A stretch of 61,667 nt of DNA, taken from contig JAAPAO010000151.1 of assembly GCA_013115145.1 (NCBI GenBank), positions 1 to 61,667 on the forward strand. Direction: 5' to 3'. The position numbers were made by a program, and so were the translations under genes. The stretch is from Perkinsus chesapeaki (taxonomy: Eukaryota; Perkinsozoa; Perkinsida; Perkinsidae). The notes below the pieces were generated by a model. It had not been told where the DNA came from. It did no database searches and saw only the letters and a program-made list of their open reading frames with translations. Shown here piece by piece: positions 1-11,317 of the stretch; position 1 is the stretch's first letter; every line of letters starts with the position of its first letter.

Positions 1-1541
1 AGCTCGCTACCGCTCGCTTGCTTTCATGGATTTAAGGTGCACCATTCCTTGATTTCGACGGTAGCTTGGATTACGGTTTTGGAGCTTGGATTTCCCCATC
101 TTGCTTGGATTACCACACATAGCTTGGCTTACAGTGGTCAGCCCCACTTTATCGGATAAAGTTTATCCTTTCTTTATCGTCAAAAATGATCAAAGTATCA
201 AAATTTCGGTTCCTAGTCCTCGGACTCGGAAGCCCGTCGCACTTTAACCACCTCCAGATAACCTGAACCAGGTTGGGACATGACCCGTGCTACATCGGCA
301 GTTTAATCCGAGCAAATGGTGCGTCATAAGATCATTTGCATGGAATTAGATATTTGAAAAAGCGCGAGAAAACCATAATAAAATAACTTCGGTGTGCTGT
401 TTTTCCGTGCGCTAAATAATACGCAAAGCGATCCATGGCTTTTCAAAAGCTAATAGGGTGGACTATGGGCTCGATACTTAGCATTGAGCCCGGGCGTACG
501 GGCACTGTTTCTAGGTCAGACGGTAGGAAGTTTTGAAACCCCTTTAAGGAAGGCACCACCCAGGAGCCATGTCTCCGCGCCAGCACTGTTCTGACACATG
601 TTTTCGTTCACTGTTTCCATACCGGAGCTTCCAGTACCTTGCGCGTTGTGACCGATACTCGTTGGTGTTGCTCTATACTACGGCTACACCGAGATTAATT
701 ACCAGAATGGCATCAATTCTTTCGTAGAATCTTCAAAACAGAATTATTTCGGTGGAGCAGCTCCACTGGAGCTCATCTCCGAGGTGCTCAAATGCTCCCC
801 ACTGGAGTTCATCCAGATAGTAATGCCCTTCACCTACATATTACGACTTCTTCCGACCAAAGAGTCAATGAGGAGTCAGCGTAACCCACACGATCCCGCA
901 ACGGCCCGTTGCCAACGGGGACGGTTTTCAGGTATAAATCATCATGTTTCTTTGGTATCTCAAATTCCCATCAGCGCCTCGTTATGAGCCTCCCTTTGTC
1001 TCCAAGGGAGTCCTCCGTCCACGGTCCGATCGCACACTTTCGACCTGAGAGCGCTCTGTAGCTCATGCAGCACAAGTGTGCACCCTGACCTGGCCAAGTC
1101 CAGCGTAGCTGAAAAGCAGTTCTTGATCATGGGGCCAGTCGAAATCTAAATCGCCGCACGCTCCGAGTGGAGCGGCGTTTTGGGGAATTGCACCCTCTGC
1201 TCGTGAGAGTGAATATGCACATCGCTTAACGTCAAAAACGTTCTTTTCAAGCATTATCTTAGAAATCTCAGCGTCGTAGCGAGTTGACTCCAACGACACA
1301 AACTTTTCGCACACTGTCGATCTAACAGTGTCAGAAAGCTTGGAGGGCCCAAGGACGCCTGGAGATTCCGTGCGGGAGCCGTGGCGTACGCCATGCGCCG
1401 TAGCTTAGGCAACTCGTAGCGAGGACGCGAGCGGAGTTGATTGCGAACACGCGATCATGCACTTCAGCGCCTCGGGGTCTAGGTAATTTCGCCTTCCATC
1501 CCATTCTTTCAGAGTTGTAAATTCCTTACATCTTCAACATC
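1..1541. other. Region upstream of first secreted-protein gene, no gene seen
   Basis: No convincing coding frame. The first 140 bases contain a loosely repeated word (GCTTGGATT and close variants at about 60-135). A word with GGAGCAG...CTCC recurs near 755-815 and again near 3975 and 4370, so a diverged dispersed repeat is likely. Short open frames here have no recognisable domain. Confidence 0.5.
1511..1541 (+). promoter_or_regulatory. Conserved 5' leader with acceptor-like TTCAG
   Basis: The 29 bases before the ATG at 1542 are identical to those before the ATG at 4920. The shared block starts at a pyrimidine-TTCAG in both copies (AG at 1511-1512 and 4889-4890), while the sequence further upstream is unrelated. 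That fits the acceptor of a 5'-UTR intron or of spliced-leader trans-splicing; which one cannot be told from sequence alone. Confidence 0.45.
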
Positions 1542-2402
1542 ATGCTCAAGAGCTTTGTCGTTATCTCACTTGCCATTGTGGGGTTCGGTATTAAAATTGA
1601 CGAGGTAGATGAGTACGGCTACGACGAAGACTCTATGGCACAGCTGTTCGACTCCTTGAAAGAGCTTGAAACCGAGGTCAAGAAAATGAATGAGGAACGT
1701 GTCGCCTCTTTCCCCAAGGGCGTCCAGCAAGCTCAGGTTGATGATGGTGGTAAATTCTATTATCCACCTGGTTGCAATTCCACCACCCAGATTTTCAACT
1801 ACTCCTACTGCTTTCATGGTCAACTGAACCAGAGCGAGCAGACCACTATCGACGCCGTGGTTGACTTGTTTGATGTTGATGATCCGGGATATAATACCGC
1901 CATTGGCTTGAAAGCTGTTTATGATGGTAAAACTCAGTCAGAACTGCACGTCCACGCAGGTGGTGATGCCCAGATTATTTTATATAGGAAAAAGCTTGGA
2001 GGTGCCACGATCTACTTAAGAGCCTATGACGAGGATTTGTCTCAGTCTTCGGGTTTAGGTGATACCTCCAAGGAGAGCTTTGTAGCCATTCCTCATTTCA
2101 AGATATACGCTTTCAAGAAACAGATAGCGGATATTGATGTTCAGCCCGGCGAGAACTCAAAGAGTTATGTCTTCGCGGGTAAACCTTACAACCTTGGTTT
2201 TAATGTATCGGTCTACGTGGAGAAGAAAGTGAAGCTTGGCATCAAGATTGGTGCAGCATTGGACTTGTCTTTGACGACGGTCAAGAACAAAATAACTAAC
2301 TGGTTTTTGAAAGGTGCGGCCCGTATCGTGGTGAAGCCACCTATCGGGCCTAACGTGAATTTCCCTTATGATTATCTCTCGACGGTTATAAATATAAGGT
2401 AA
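1542..2402 (+). CDS. Predicted secreted protein, 286 aa, copy 1 of 2
   Basis: Family not recognised. An intronless frame of 286 codons starts with a short hydrophobic signal-like stretch (residues 1-16), then an acidic Asp/Glu/Tyr-rich segment. Two cysteines lie near residues 78 and 90 inside an Asn/Tyr-rich patch with N-x-S/T sites. The C-terminal half has alternating hydrophobic residues and conserved KPP.GPN and PYDY motifs, suggesting beta structure. The start is set by identity with the copy at 4920, including the 29-base leader. The first ~147 residues differ from copy 2 at only four or five places; the remaining ~140 are clearly more diverged. A secreted or surface protein of a lineage-specific family is the likeliest reading; the function is unknown. 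Confidence 0.85.
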   Translation: MLKSFVVISLAIVGFGIKIDEVDEYGYDEDSMAQLFDSLKELETEVKKMNEERVASFPKGVQQAQVDDGGKFYYPPGCNSTTQIFNYSYCFHGQLNQSEQTTIDAVVDLFDVDDPGYNTAIGLKAVYDGKTQSELHVHAGGDAQIILYRKKLGGATIYLRAYDEDLSQSSGLGDTSKESFVAIPHFKIYAFKKQIADIDVQPGENSKSYVFAGKPYNLGFNVSVYVEKKVKLGIKIGAALDLSLTTVKNKITNWFLKGAARIVVKPPIGPNVNFPYDYLSTVINIR

Positions 2403-4919
2403 ATTCCGTCAAAGTAGCAGTTCGGCCACAATGCAGCCTTGGTTGTCTGTATGATACAGTCTTTATGGATGCGTTGGTTTCGGGACATGTGCTCCCAACA
2501 GTCATATCGTGGTTGATATGCTCTGTTCTTTTTATTAACCATTTTATACGGTTCGTGTTGGCGCTTCACAATATTAGCTTACACGGCATTCAGTAGCCTC
2601 CGATAATTCCAGTGTTACTTGAGTTCAGAACTTGGAGGGTTTTCATGCGCGACCAACTACTTGATTGGCATTATCAGATAAAACCTACATTGCGGATTTC
2701 TTTCGGAACCTCCCGGAAGAGGAAGGTTCTGAGTTATCCGGGACCTTGAAGCTTGCATGCCGTATAGGTGAGTAAACTCAGATCAACATAGAGTCTCTAC
2801 CAAGTGTAATTCCGGAACGTAGGCGAAAAGAAATTTCTAATTCAGGAGCTACTATGTGGAGATATTTGACTCATTGTACGGAAACTCCTGCTGGTCCAGC
2901 AGTGCTGGAGCGTGCTCTTCGGGAGAGCCTCCTCCCGAAAGTTCCTCCACAGAGCGGAAACCGGGCGAAATTGGAGGTGTTCCAAGTTGCGCGTTCCAAA
3001 TTGGAACTTTCAATCGGCCGGTGATTCAACCGTTCTCGGCTATGCGGCTGCCGCTATGGTCCGAGACCAAAGATAAAAGCCTCCATCTCTGATAGGATTT
3101 TCGTAGACCCTCCGATCTTGCCTCGGATAATAATTTCCAATAATGTGCGCAATGATGACAGGCGGCCTGTGACACAGGCTGTCATTAACAGTTCCGCGCG
3201 GAGCTCTTTCGAGGGAGTCACTACCGCACTGCGCGGAATGTAGTGGTTTCTGACATTGAAAATTTAACATGGAGTGAATGCCTCACTGTAAGACGCGCGG
3301 GAGGTTCAGGACTTGGGCAGCTAGAGCTCGTTTAACTTTCTTCGGAGTCCGAAATGCACACTTCGGATCACCTTCATTTATCCGAAGTTTACATTACAAG
3401 GAACTCGGGCCCAGGAAATAATATAGTGTAAGCTTACCATAGCATGACCCCCCACGCCCTCGGAGACCTGGTCCATTGGACCGTTTTGTACGTCTGAGTC
3501 ATGTGACTCACCGAAAAGGTGGAGAGATTCGAGGCTGTAATTGCTACACCAGGTACATCGGTTGAGGATAACGCCAAAGATTCGGGTTCAGAATTGGACA
3601 CGAAACTCACCTACTGCGGTCTTTGCATAGGATATGACCATGAAGAGGACTAACTATAACCAAAGACAGCATCTGTTAGACAATACGCGATGGATGGTAT
3701 GATGCCCAGGATTTCTTGTGAGAGAGGAAGGTAGCAGGCGCTCCCGCAGGCGTGCCATTCCGGCGAATGCATTCCCGGGTGTGACGATCCGACACCTAGG
3801 GCTCCGCGGCTCTAGCTCTAGAGAAAGAAGAGACTCTGCGCTACCAAGTACTAACTGCGCAATAAGTTCAGTACCCCTTGAGACTCATAAGACTTGTACG
3901 ACGTCAAGTTAAATTCTCTTCAAATTGACGTTGGTCACGAAACGCTGGGCACTTCCTAATAGTATGGCGGTCTCAGTGGAGCAGGAGTCCTCCGGCGGGG
4001 GGAACTGCTGCGCAACTTTCGCAGCGCAAGGCACCGTGCAACTACGTAGTCACACTTCACCCGCGATTCACGATCCACTCCTGGTCGGGCATAATGACAA
4101 TTCGCCTTTTGTGGATCAAATGATTCCGAAACCGCGGCCCTCCGAGAATATTTCCTGCCGACGGGCCGAGAAGCGGGCAAATGCGGTGGTGATCCGCAAT
4201 CGCGTTTCATTGAAACCTCAAGTAAAGCCGTAGTCCCAGTACAAAGCGCGTTTCCCTGCAGGCGCGTGTATCGACCGAGTCGATTCGATTCGTAACTATC
4301 TCTTATCATGACTGCAGTACCAGAGGAAGCGTTATTTTCTTTGAGTTACCTCCAGACCGGAGCGTCTAGGGGAGCAGAAGTCCTCCGGATGGACATGGTA
4401 TGGAGCTAGAGCATCCAGATTGTAATGGACTCTTCTCGGCAGTGCGGACCCATTTCACCGCGGCGTGAGTGTCTAGCACAGAGCCAGACGGTTGCTAAGC
4501 CCAAGAAGAACCCCTAAACGGCGCTCGATGAGCGCAGCACTTGGGGTGTCGTGGAAACTGCGAATATTGACAGGCAAATGCACGGAGCCGAACATATCGT
4601 GCAGAAAACCTGTCTGATATACAGTCCACCCAGAAGCTGTGGTAAGTATGCGGAATGTCAAAACTTTAGTAGGGATTACAAGGCTCCACACAGTATCCTC
4701 AATAATTGAAGGAAATGCGGTATAACCTTACATCGTGATATTTGTATTGCAGGGTGTCAGATCGCGTGGAGGCTCTAGAGTGGAGCCACGGCGCATACTA
4801 TTCGCCACGGTTCGGAAATTACAATGAAAACCATAGTGAGTTCGAGCCCAGTGCGTTTCGGTGCTGTTGTCCTTCGCACAAAGTTTTCAGAGTTGTAAAT
4901 TCCTTACATCTTCAACATC
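2403..4919. other. Intergenic region between the two paralogs, no gene seen
   Basis: No supported gene in about 2.5 kb. Open frames at 3718-4309 on both strands overlap each other, are Arg/Ser-rich and show no domain, signal peptide or paralog, so they were not called. Confidence 0.45.
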
Positions 4920-5783
4920 ATGCTCAAGAGCTTTGTCGTTATCTCACTTGCCATTGTGGGGTTCGGTATTAAAATTGACGAGGTAGATGAGTACGGCTAC
5001 GACGAAGATTCTATGGCACAGCTGTTCGACTCATTGAAAGAGCTTGAAACCGAGGTCAAGATAATGAATGAGGAACGTGTCGCCTCTTTCCCCAAGGGCG
5101 TCCAGCAAGCTCAGGTTGATGATGGTGGTAAATTCTATTATCCACCTGGTTGCAATTCCACCACCCAGATTTTCAACTACTCCTACTGCTTTCATGGTCA
5201 ACTGAACCAGAGCGAGCAGACCACTATCGACGCCGTGGTTGACTTGTTTGATATTGATGATCCGAGGGACAATACCGCCATTGGCTTGAAAGCTGTTTAT
5301 GATGGTAAAACTCAGTCAGAACTGCACGTCCACGCAGGTGGTGATGCCCAGATTATTTCATTCGGAGATAAAAAGAAGGCTGCTGCGACGATCTACTTAA
5401 AGGCTTATGACGAGGAGTTATCTCAGCCTTCGGGTTTGGGTGACACCACTAAGGAGAGCTTTGTAGCCATTCCTCATTTCAAGATATACGGTTACGGTTA
5501 CTGGCTAGCGGATGTTGATGTTCAGCCCGGCGAGGATGCAAAGAGTTATGTCTTCGCGGGTAAACCTTACAATCTTGGTTTTAATGTATCGGTCTACGTT
5601 GAGAAAGAAGCGAAGCTTGCCTTCAAGATTGGTGCAGCATTGGACGTGTCTTTGACGACAGTCAAGAACAAAATAACTAACTGGTTCTTGAAGGGTTCCG
5701 CCCGTGTCGTGGTGAAACCACCGATCGGACCTAACTTCAATTTCCCTTACGATTACATCTCGTCATTTATAAGTATAGAATAA
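4920..5783 (+). CDS. Predicted secreted protein, 287 aa, copy 2 of 2
   Basis: Paralog of the gene at 1542, same strand, about 3.4 kb downstream. Signal-like N-terminus, acidic segment, two cysteines near 78 and 90, and the same KPP.GPN and PYDY motifs near the end. The first ~425 nucleotides differ from copy 1 by about nine substitutions counted by eye. After residue ~147 there are many replacements and a one-residue length difference around residues 148-155. The contrast suggests gene conversion of the 5' half or diversifying selection on the 3' half. Function not recognised. Confidence 0.85.
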   Translation: MLKSFVVISLAIVGFGIKIDEVDEYGYDEDSMAQLFDSLKELETEVKIMNEERVASFPKGVQQAQVDDGGKFYYPPGCNSTTQIFNYSYCFHGQLNQSEQTTIDAVVDLFDIDDPRDNTAIGLKAVYDGKTQSELHVHAGGDAQIISFGDKKKAAATIYLKAYDEELSQPSGLGDTTKESFVAIPHFKIYGYGYWLADVDVQPGEDAKSYVFAGKPYNLGFNVSVYVEKEAKLAFKIGAALDVSLTTVKNKITNWFLKGSARVVVKPPIGPNFNFPYDYISSFISIE

Positions 5784-6999
5784 ATTTATTCAAAAAGGAA
5801 TGTCGGCCACAATGGCGCTTTAATCTTCAGACATGCGCTCTTGATAGCCATATCAAGGCCGATTTTTTATGTACCTTTTTTATTGAGCTCTCTTGCTTGT
5901 GACTCTTATTGGCTACTAGTCAATGACTAGTCGGAAGTTAGTATTGAGAGATGTCTATTAGCCCATAACACTGCGGGTGTGACCTGGGTTGAAATAGTCA
6001 TGACGACCAAGACCAAGCGAAATAATCTTGCCGGGTAAGAGTTTCCGTTGTCAACTTTGTGTCTATTTTGTTGTTACATTATGTTCAGGATATATGTGGA
6101 TGTACGCCCCTCTTTTAAACGGTAGAGCACAAGCGCGGTTAGGTCTCCCAACCATCTTATCCTGGCAACTTGTTACTTGAGTTCATTCAATATATCCGCA
6201 GTACGCTAAGTGCAGACGACAATAATGCGGAAGCTCTGCTACAAAACTGGAGATTCTCCAGTGGATAATCGCCAGAGCCGATCAACTTCAGGTTCAGCTT
6301 GATCAACCGGGTTGGCCCTCACTTCACAGAGGTCAGGCATTGGAAGTCTTGTTCTGCACTGCAGTTCAAACCACACTGTTCTTGTCACTCCAGCGGCAAT
6401 TCAAGTGTGTAGCTGCACGTATGTAGACCCGTAGCGCTGTCCAATCACCGTTGAAGTCGAAAACTCAGTGGTCGACGAACTCAGTTGATTCCTTGTTTCC
6501 AAACACGGTTTCCTGAAGGCCGTCTCCGCGTGACTACCAGCAAGAAGCACCTACGTGAGATCGATACGCACCGAAACCAGGACCTAGTAGTAGTAACTCT
6601 GGCCTTTGTAACATTTTTCAATCGATAAGCATAGATTGCCGTTGCGAGTCTTCACAGTGAAGCCACAGTGATCGAGAGCCACCATCTGGCTGCCAGATTC
6701 TGGCACATTTTCGGCGAACCTCTAAATCTTGGAATTATCGAATTAGAAAGATATTAAATAACAAAGCTCATAATTGGTTCTCAATCCCAAAGAGGAATGA
6801 GCAGTCCGTATTCAATCCTTGTCAACATGGCGCGTCCTAGGTCTCATCTTGGACAGGCTTGCAGACACCTCCAAGGTTCTTAGTAACAACAACTGTCTTA
6901 GTGTGTGACAGACCGGTTCAGAGTTCGTGGCTTGCCTCAACGACCGTTGGTCATCCTTAATTGACCGACTCGAACCCTTGAATCCAACAGAAACAACTC
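5784..6999. other. Non-coding stretch, nothing recognised
   Basis: About 1.2 kb without a supported gene. The first ~60 bases share a short word (TCGGCCACAATG) with the 3' flank of the paralog at 1542-2402, so the duplication includes a little 3' flank. No other structure was seen. Confidence 0.4.
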
Positions 7000-7186
7000 T
7001 CACGACCATTCATGGTAATTATCCTCCAAACGTTCTCGCGACTTGATCGTTTTCTGGTCGGCAAGTCGCTTGTGGTATCGGCGGACAAAATTGGTATTAG
7101 GTTTCTCCACAGGTTGAGTGTCAGCTTTCTCTACTGTGTTTGGTATAAGCAATGGATCGTCGTTATGGTAGGGCTCGTAAGTTGGA
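7000..7186 (-). CDS. Terminal coding exon of an unrecognised gene
   Basis: A minus-strand segment with an acceptor-like TTTCAG just upstream (exon from 7186) stays open to a TGA at 7000-7002. It encodes about 62 residues: a Pro/Asn/Asp-rich start, then a strongly basic stretch (VRRYHKRLADQK, KSRERLEDNYHEW). The charged composition and good acceptor suggest real coding sequence at the 3' end of a gene whose other exons would lie above 7.2 kb. I could not join any upstream exon and do not recognise a family. Confidence 0.4.
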
Positions 7187-8060
7187 CTGAAACACAATAT
7201 TAAGATAAATTCAGAATTCATGCAGAGTTCAAAGATGAACTCAAGTTACACTAATTTTGCCTCCCACGTCGCGACGTCAGGATTTCAGTTGCAATTATCT
7301 CTTCCGTTCTTACATTCGGAATAGGCGGTGCACTCCCCAGAGTTTTCCCTTATCGCTACGATTAGGGTGAGGCACAGAAATGTATATGTCAGAGATGTCG
7401 GATATTGCACACGACCGAATCGGATAAATGGGTGCTGGTCGGAAATAATTGTGACGGGCCGGATATTTGCCTGCGGTATCTCGGAAATAAGTGCGCATGT
7501 CGGAATCATGACCGGGAAATGCTGTAGATTCGCATACTGTACTCCTTCACGTACGGTCCTTCACAGTCTGATTGAAAGCTTGTCCCGCGCCGATATAAAT
7601 GAGTTATCGATCGAAATTCGTAGGCCATCCCAGATGTATACGACTCGCATCTACACGAGGTGTGAGCTCTGAGAAATCCCTAGCTTTTACAGAATTTCTG
7701 GCGACCCAACAAATAAAAGTGCAGTGTAAATAGCATACCAATATAGGTACTGTAGAGTATTGCACTATTAATAGTGCAATAGTACAGAATAAATGATCGC
7801 ACAGAAGCCCACCTCCGCTCCGTCGAAGGAACAACTTCGTGTGGTAGTTCGACAGCATCCCACAAATCTTCACAGTGCGATGATACCTCATCCTCAATGT
7901 ACCTAGGAGTAAATCTCTCCAAGAGACAGATGACCTACCAGCCGAGTTTGTCAAAAATCTCTTGCATATGTGGCGGGACAGGGGCCACAATGTCGATCTG
8001 CTCACCGCCGAACGAATGCATCGATATTTGCCGAGAGCACACCTAAGGACGACCATGAGC
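7187..8060. other. Unresolved stretch, possible upstream exons or decayed sequence
   Basis: Several overlapping open frames on both strands, none with a recognisable domain. A run around 7310-7500 repeats the word TCCGA many times and gives a low-complexity peptide. It may hold introns and upstream exons of the gene ending at 7000. Confidence 0.3.
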
Positions 8061-10739
8061 TTAAACCTCCTTAGTTGCCAGAGACGGTGGTTGCTCCAGA
8101 TCTCCCGCATGATCGCTCACCATGCGCTTCTGTAAAATGTCTTCTCCAAACATGTCGATTCTTTGTCGCATATGTTTCTCAGGGTAAGGGTCACTCCACC
8201 GAATGGCCTGCTTCGCATAGCTGAGGAGTGGGAGGAATACTTCATACACAGCATACACAGCGTTTAATGTTCCTCGTTTATGAGTAACAAGTCCCCGCAG
8301 TAGAAGCTGACGACTCACCACCGATCAACTCAAAGACCTTTCAGTTGGTTGAATTCCTGATTCAGACTATACGGTGGAAATGCAACAGCGGGAAGATGAA
8401 TACACGCAGGGAATCATCTGGCTTCACAGAAGTGTTCTCCTCGGAGGTCCAAAAAGTGGACCAGATATTATCGATCCAAACAGCTCCGAATAAAACCATT
8501 TTATCAGAATGCACTCGTTAACGAAGAGGGAACATCAAATGCACTGGTCCTTCTAATGCTAACATCTCATTTTTCTTTGTGACACAAAAACTGAGCCCAT
8601 GCCGCTACAGCTCGAAAACATTCATCCCGATCCGAGGTCCTACATTTCATCGCCTACAATTGGTGTTCTCAGTCCGAAGGCGCAATGTGCCTGTAATTGA
8701 TCACGACGACCGGTATACCTGCGAGATTCCATCTCAACCTTGCTCGCTGCCAAACGCTACGGTTCCAGCTTCAATAGTGTAACCCCTCCCGCAAAGGAAG
8801 AGTATTTAAGAATCTCCCACTTGGTGATCGCCGAGAGCTCCGCCGAATGAAATGATGCGGGAACAACGTGATGGCCTCTGAAATGAACCCACAACCTCTT
8901 CTGAAATCCAAGATTTTGCGTGGGAATCTCAGGAATATCCGTTCGGCTTCTTCCTCAACCGCTGGGTATGACTTGTGAGCTGGATTTCATCACCATGTTC
9001 ATACCGGACTTATGGTCAAAAAGCGTGTTTTTGGCTGATCGGTATTTTCCATATCTCCTTCAACATTTTCTCAGGCTCGACTACAGATGTAGCCACCCAC
9101 GTGCAGTCTTCCAGGGAAGTCGGTGATCTTCGCAAAATATGAACTAGCAGTTTCGCGCCTACTCGTTGCGTTCCGTCAACATTCGAGCTCGAAAAGATTC
9201 AGTATCAAAAACCACTACGAGGCGGAGAATGCTCAAAGATCTTGATCAATGTCTCCAGATCTTCAAGTTGAATAATTTTCTTAACATAATTTTACTGAAG
9301 TTCAAGAAAATAATTTCACACTTTTCCAAACGCTATCCCGCAATATCGTCTTCCAGTTCTCCTATGCTTTCATAAAACCTCTCTCCCCAAGAAGTAAACT
9401 TGCGTGAACTCCACTAGGAAGATTCGTGTTTGTCCTCGCACACAATTGGCTGTCTCCTTTCAAATGAGCCATTTATGATATTTTGAAATCTCCCGACGAG
9501 TAATGCTTGCATAAGACGGGTAGGATACTTCACGGGTGTCTAGCTCCGACCTGGTGCCCACCTGTGAACTAACGGTATATTGATAGTTCCACTGAACTGT
9601 CTTGGACCAAGCTCAACCCTACCCCAAACCAGCGCCCAATAGATCCGGCTCCAAAATGACCTAAACAAATATACTGTTTCAATCACTGCGGTCGGAGGAC
9701 ATCCTTCTTTCACCTCGCCCCAATCCGATCCCTCGCCATGGTCGCCGAGGCCCTGTGTCGTGCAAGTAGCTGTACACCAGCAGTTTGCGTGTCCAGCCTG
9801 TGAATGAGCGTTGGTATCTCCGAGGAGGAGGAGGTGGCGAACGCTCGAAGGTGACGTTGAAGACTAAAAAAAAGAAATAGCAAGTACTAAATTCTCTTCG
9901 GTTCGCCGCGAAGAAGGCGTAGGGGAACATCAGCTGTCTCCGAAATGAATGCATTGGAAACTATTTTCTAACTTTGCTCTTCACATCCTCCACATCAGGA
10001 ACGTTTCCCGAACCCGAGCAACAAATCTCTGTGAGGCCAAATGACTCCATTTTCATCGCCGCTCTACTTTACGAAGTAGAGCTTCTTTTATATATTGTAA
10101 TCCAAATCACTGACAAGCCCATGATGAGACTTTCACGTGCCACAAGTGATGAGATTGAGTGTCCAAGAACGACAAAGTGAGCTCTCGATCCTATTTGATT
10201 GACAATTCCACGGAGATTCACAATCTACCTAATTTCTGTGCTTTGGATAGGAAATTGGGAAAAAATAAAAGCCTAAATTTTGGCGCGAGTCTGGGTCGGA
10301 ATACCTGTCCTTGACCTTTGGTCCATCGGTTACAGAAAGCCCCCATGGCTTGTTAATCGCTATGTAGTCAGCGTCTCGGTATAATACCGCATCCTCCACA
10401 CGTGCTACGTGAAGAGCCTGAGAACACTTTTTTTATCTTCCATATTTTCATTGTCGTTTCTCCCATGGTTCGCTACAGGTGCACCGAAGCCTTTTAGCCT
10501 CAACTTCTCCTCACCTCGGCAGCTCTTGCCTTGAAATCGCCTTCGCTGAATTCTCCCTCTCGAACAGCAGCCGGCTTCTTCCTCTTCCTTTTTTCCTCTG
10601 AATCTTCCGGCCTAGCATCCCCGAGGTTTTTCACTTCCGGTGATTTCGATAATTTCATTTTTAATTTTCTCGAGGCTGTCGTGACCGGTGCCGATTTAGC
10701 CTCACTGAATCGTCTCGTCGTGGTTCGTGGTAGAAACAT
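8061..10739 (-). CDS. RluA-family pseudouridine synthase, intron-containing
   Basis: Predicted to convert a specific uridine in rRNA or tRNA to pseudouridine; the basic, Arg/Ser-rich N-terminus suggests an organelle. Exons read: 10739-10515, 10417-10305, 9863-9714, 9660-9562, 8756-8644, 8313-8061. Phases agree for the first four and for the last two; at least one exon between 9.56 and 8.76 kb is unresolved. Motifs in order: Lys-rich N-terminus; INKPWGLSV (the NKP element); IHRLDTQTAGVQLLAR (the HRLD motif with catalytic Asp); YWALVWGRV...GTINIPL; RRYTGRRDQLQAHCA...PIVGDE (matching the TGR-H-Q-R and GD motifs). The family His of TGRxHQ appears as Asp here. The family assignment is strong; the substrate is not known. 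Confidence 0.8.
8905..9110. repeat. Diverged copy of an intronic segment also at 15930-16110
   Basis: About 180 bases in an intron of the pseudouridine synthase align by eye with 15930-16110 in an intron of NAD-kinase copy A. Shared words include GTTCGGCTTC, GTATTTTCC and GACTACAGATGT. It is a dispersed intronic repeat or a relic of a small duplication. Confidence 0.6.
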
Positions 10740-11317
10740 TGACAAAAGTATCGAACGATGAAACTGTTGTTGGTCTTCTTATGGCCGCGACGAGCGTCGG
10801 ACGCTGTCTCATCTAAGCAGTTCTAAAAATGATCAGAATGAGTACCTATAGGAATTGGGCGGCCCCATTCTTGCCAAGAAAATAACCGAGCCTTGCGTGA
10901 ACGACTGGTTGATTTTCAACAGTTCCAGACGAATTCTGAAAATCTCTTTCCACAATATAGGCTACGAGATTCTGACATCGTCAATTGTCATATCGCATTG
11001 ACAATGCCAACATAGAACTTACTAGAAATCTTTGCGCCAAGATAGACAAAATCGATCAACCGTTTCAAATGCGGAGTAGATATGATCCTCAACGTTCAGG
11101 TACTAGTTTCGAATGTCTAATAACATAACAGGGAAATACAAGAGGATTTGCAGATGGCTGACCAATCAGCGGATGAGATGATAACGGAGAGCTTTCATTG
11201 TGACTTTCGCTTGTCAAGAATGTATATTATGCTGATACCAGGCTTGGTCATGTTTTCCCGCGCGCCCTTTTATTATTATTAAAAACTAACTCAATATACT
11301 TGACCAGTGAAAGATGA

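Noticed and set aside
3718-4309. Protein genes between the secreted paralogs
   Set aside because: Overlapping frames on both strands in GC-richer DNA, no domains, no paralog in the window.
9679-9954. A 91-residue Pro/Arg-rich protein on the minus strand
   Set aside because: It overlaps the pseudouridine-synthase exon 9863-9714 in another frame; that exon carries the HRLD motif and joins in phase.
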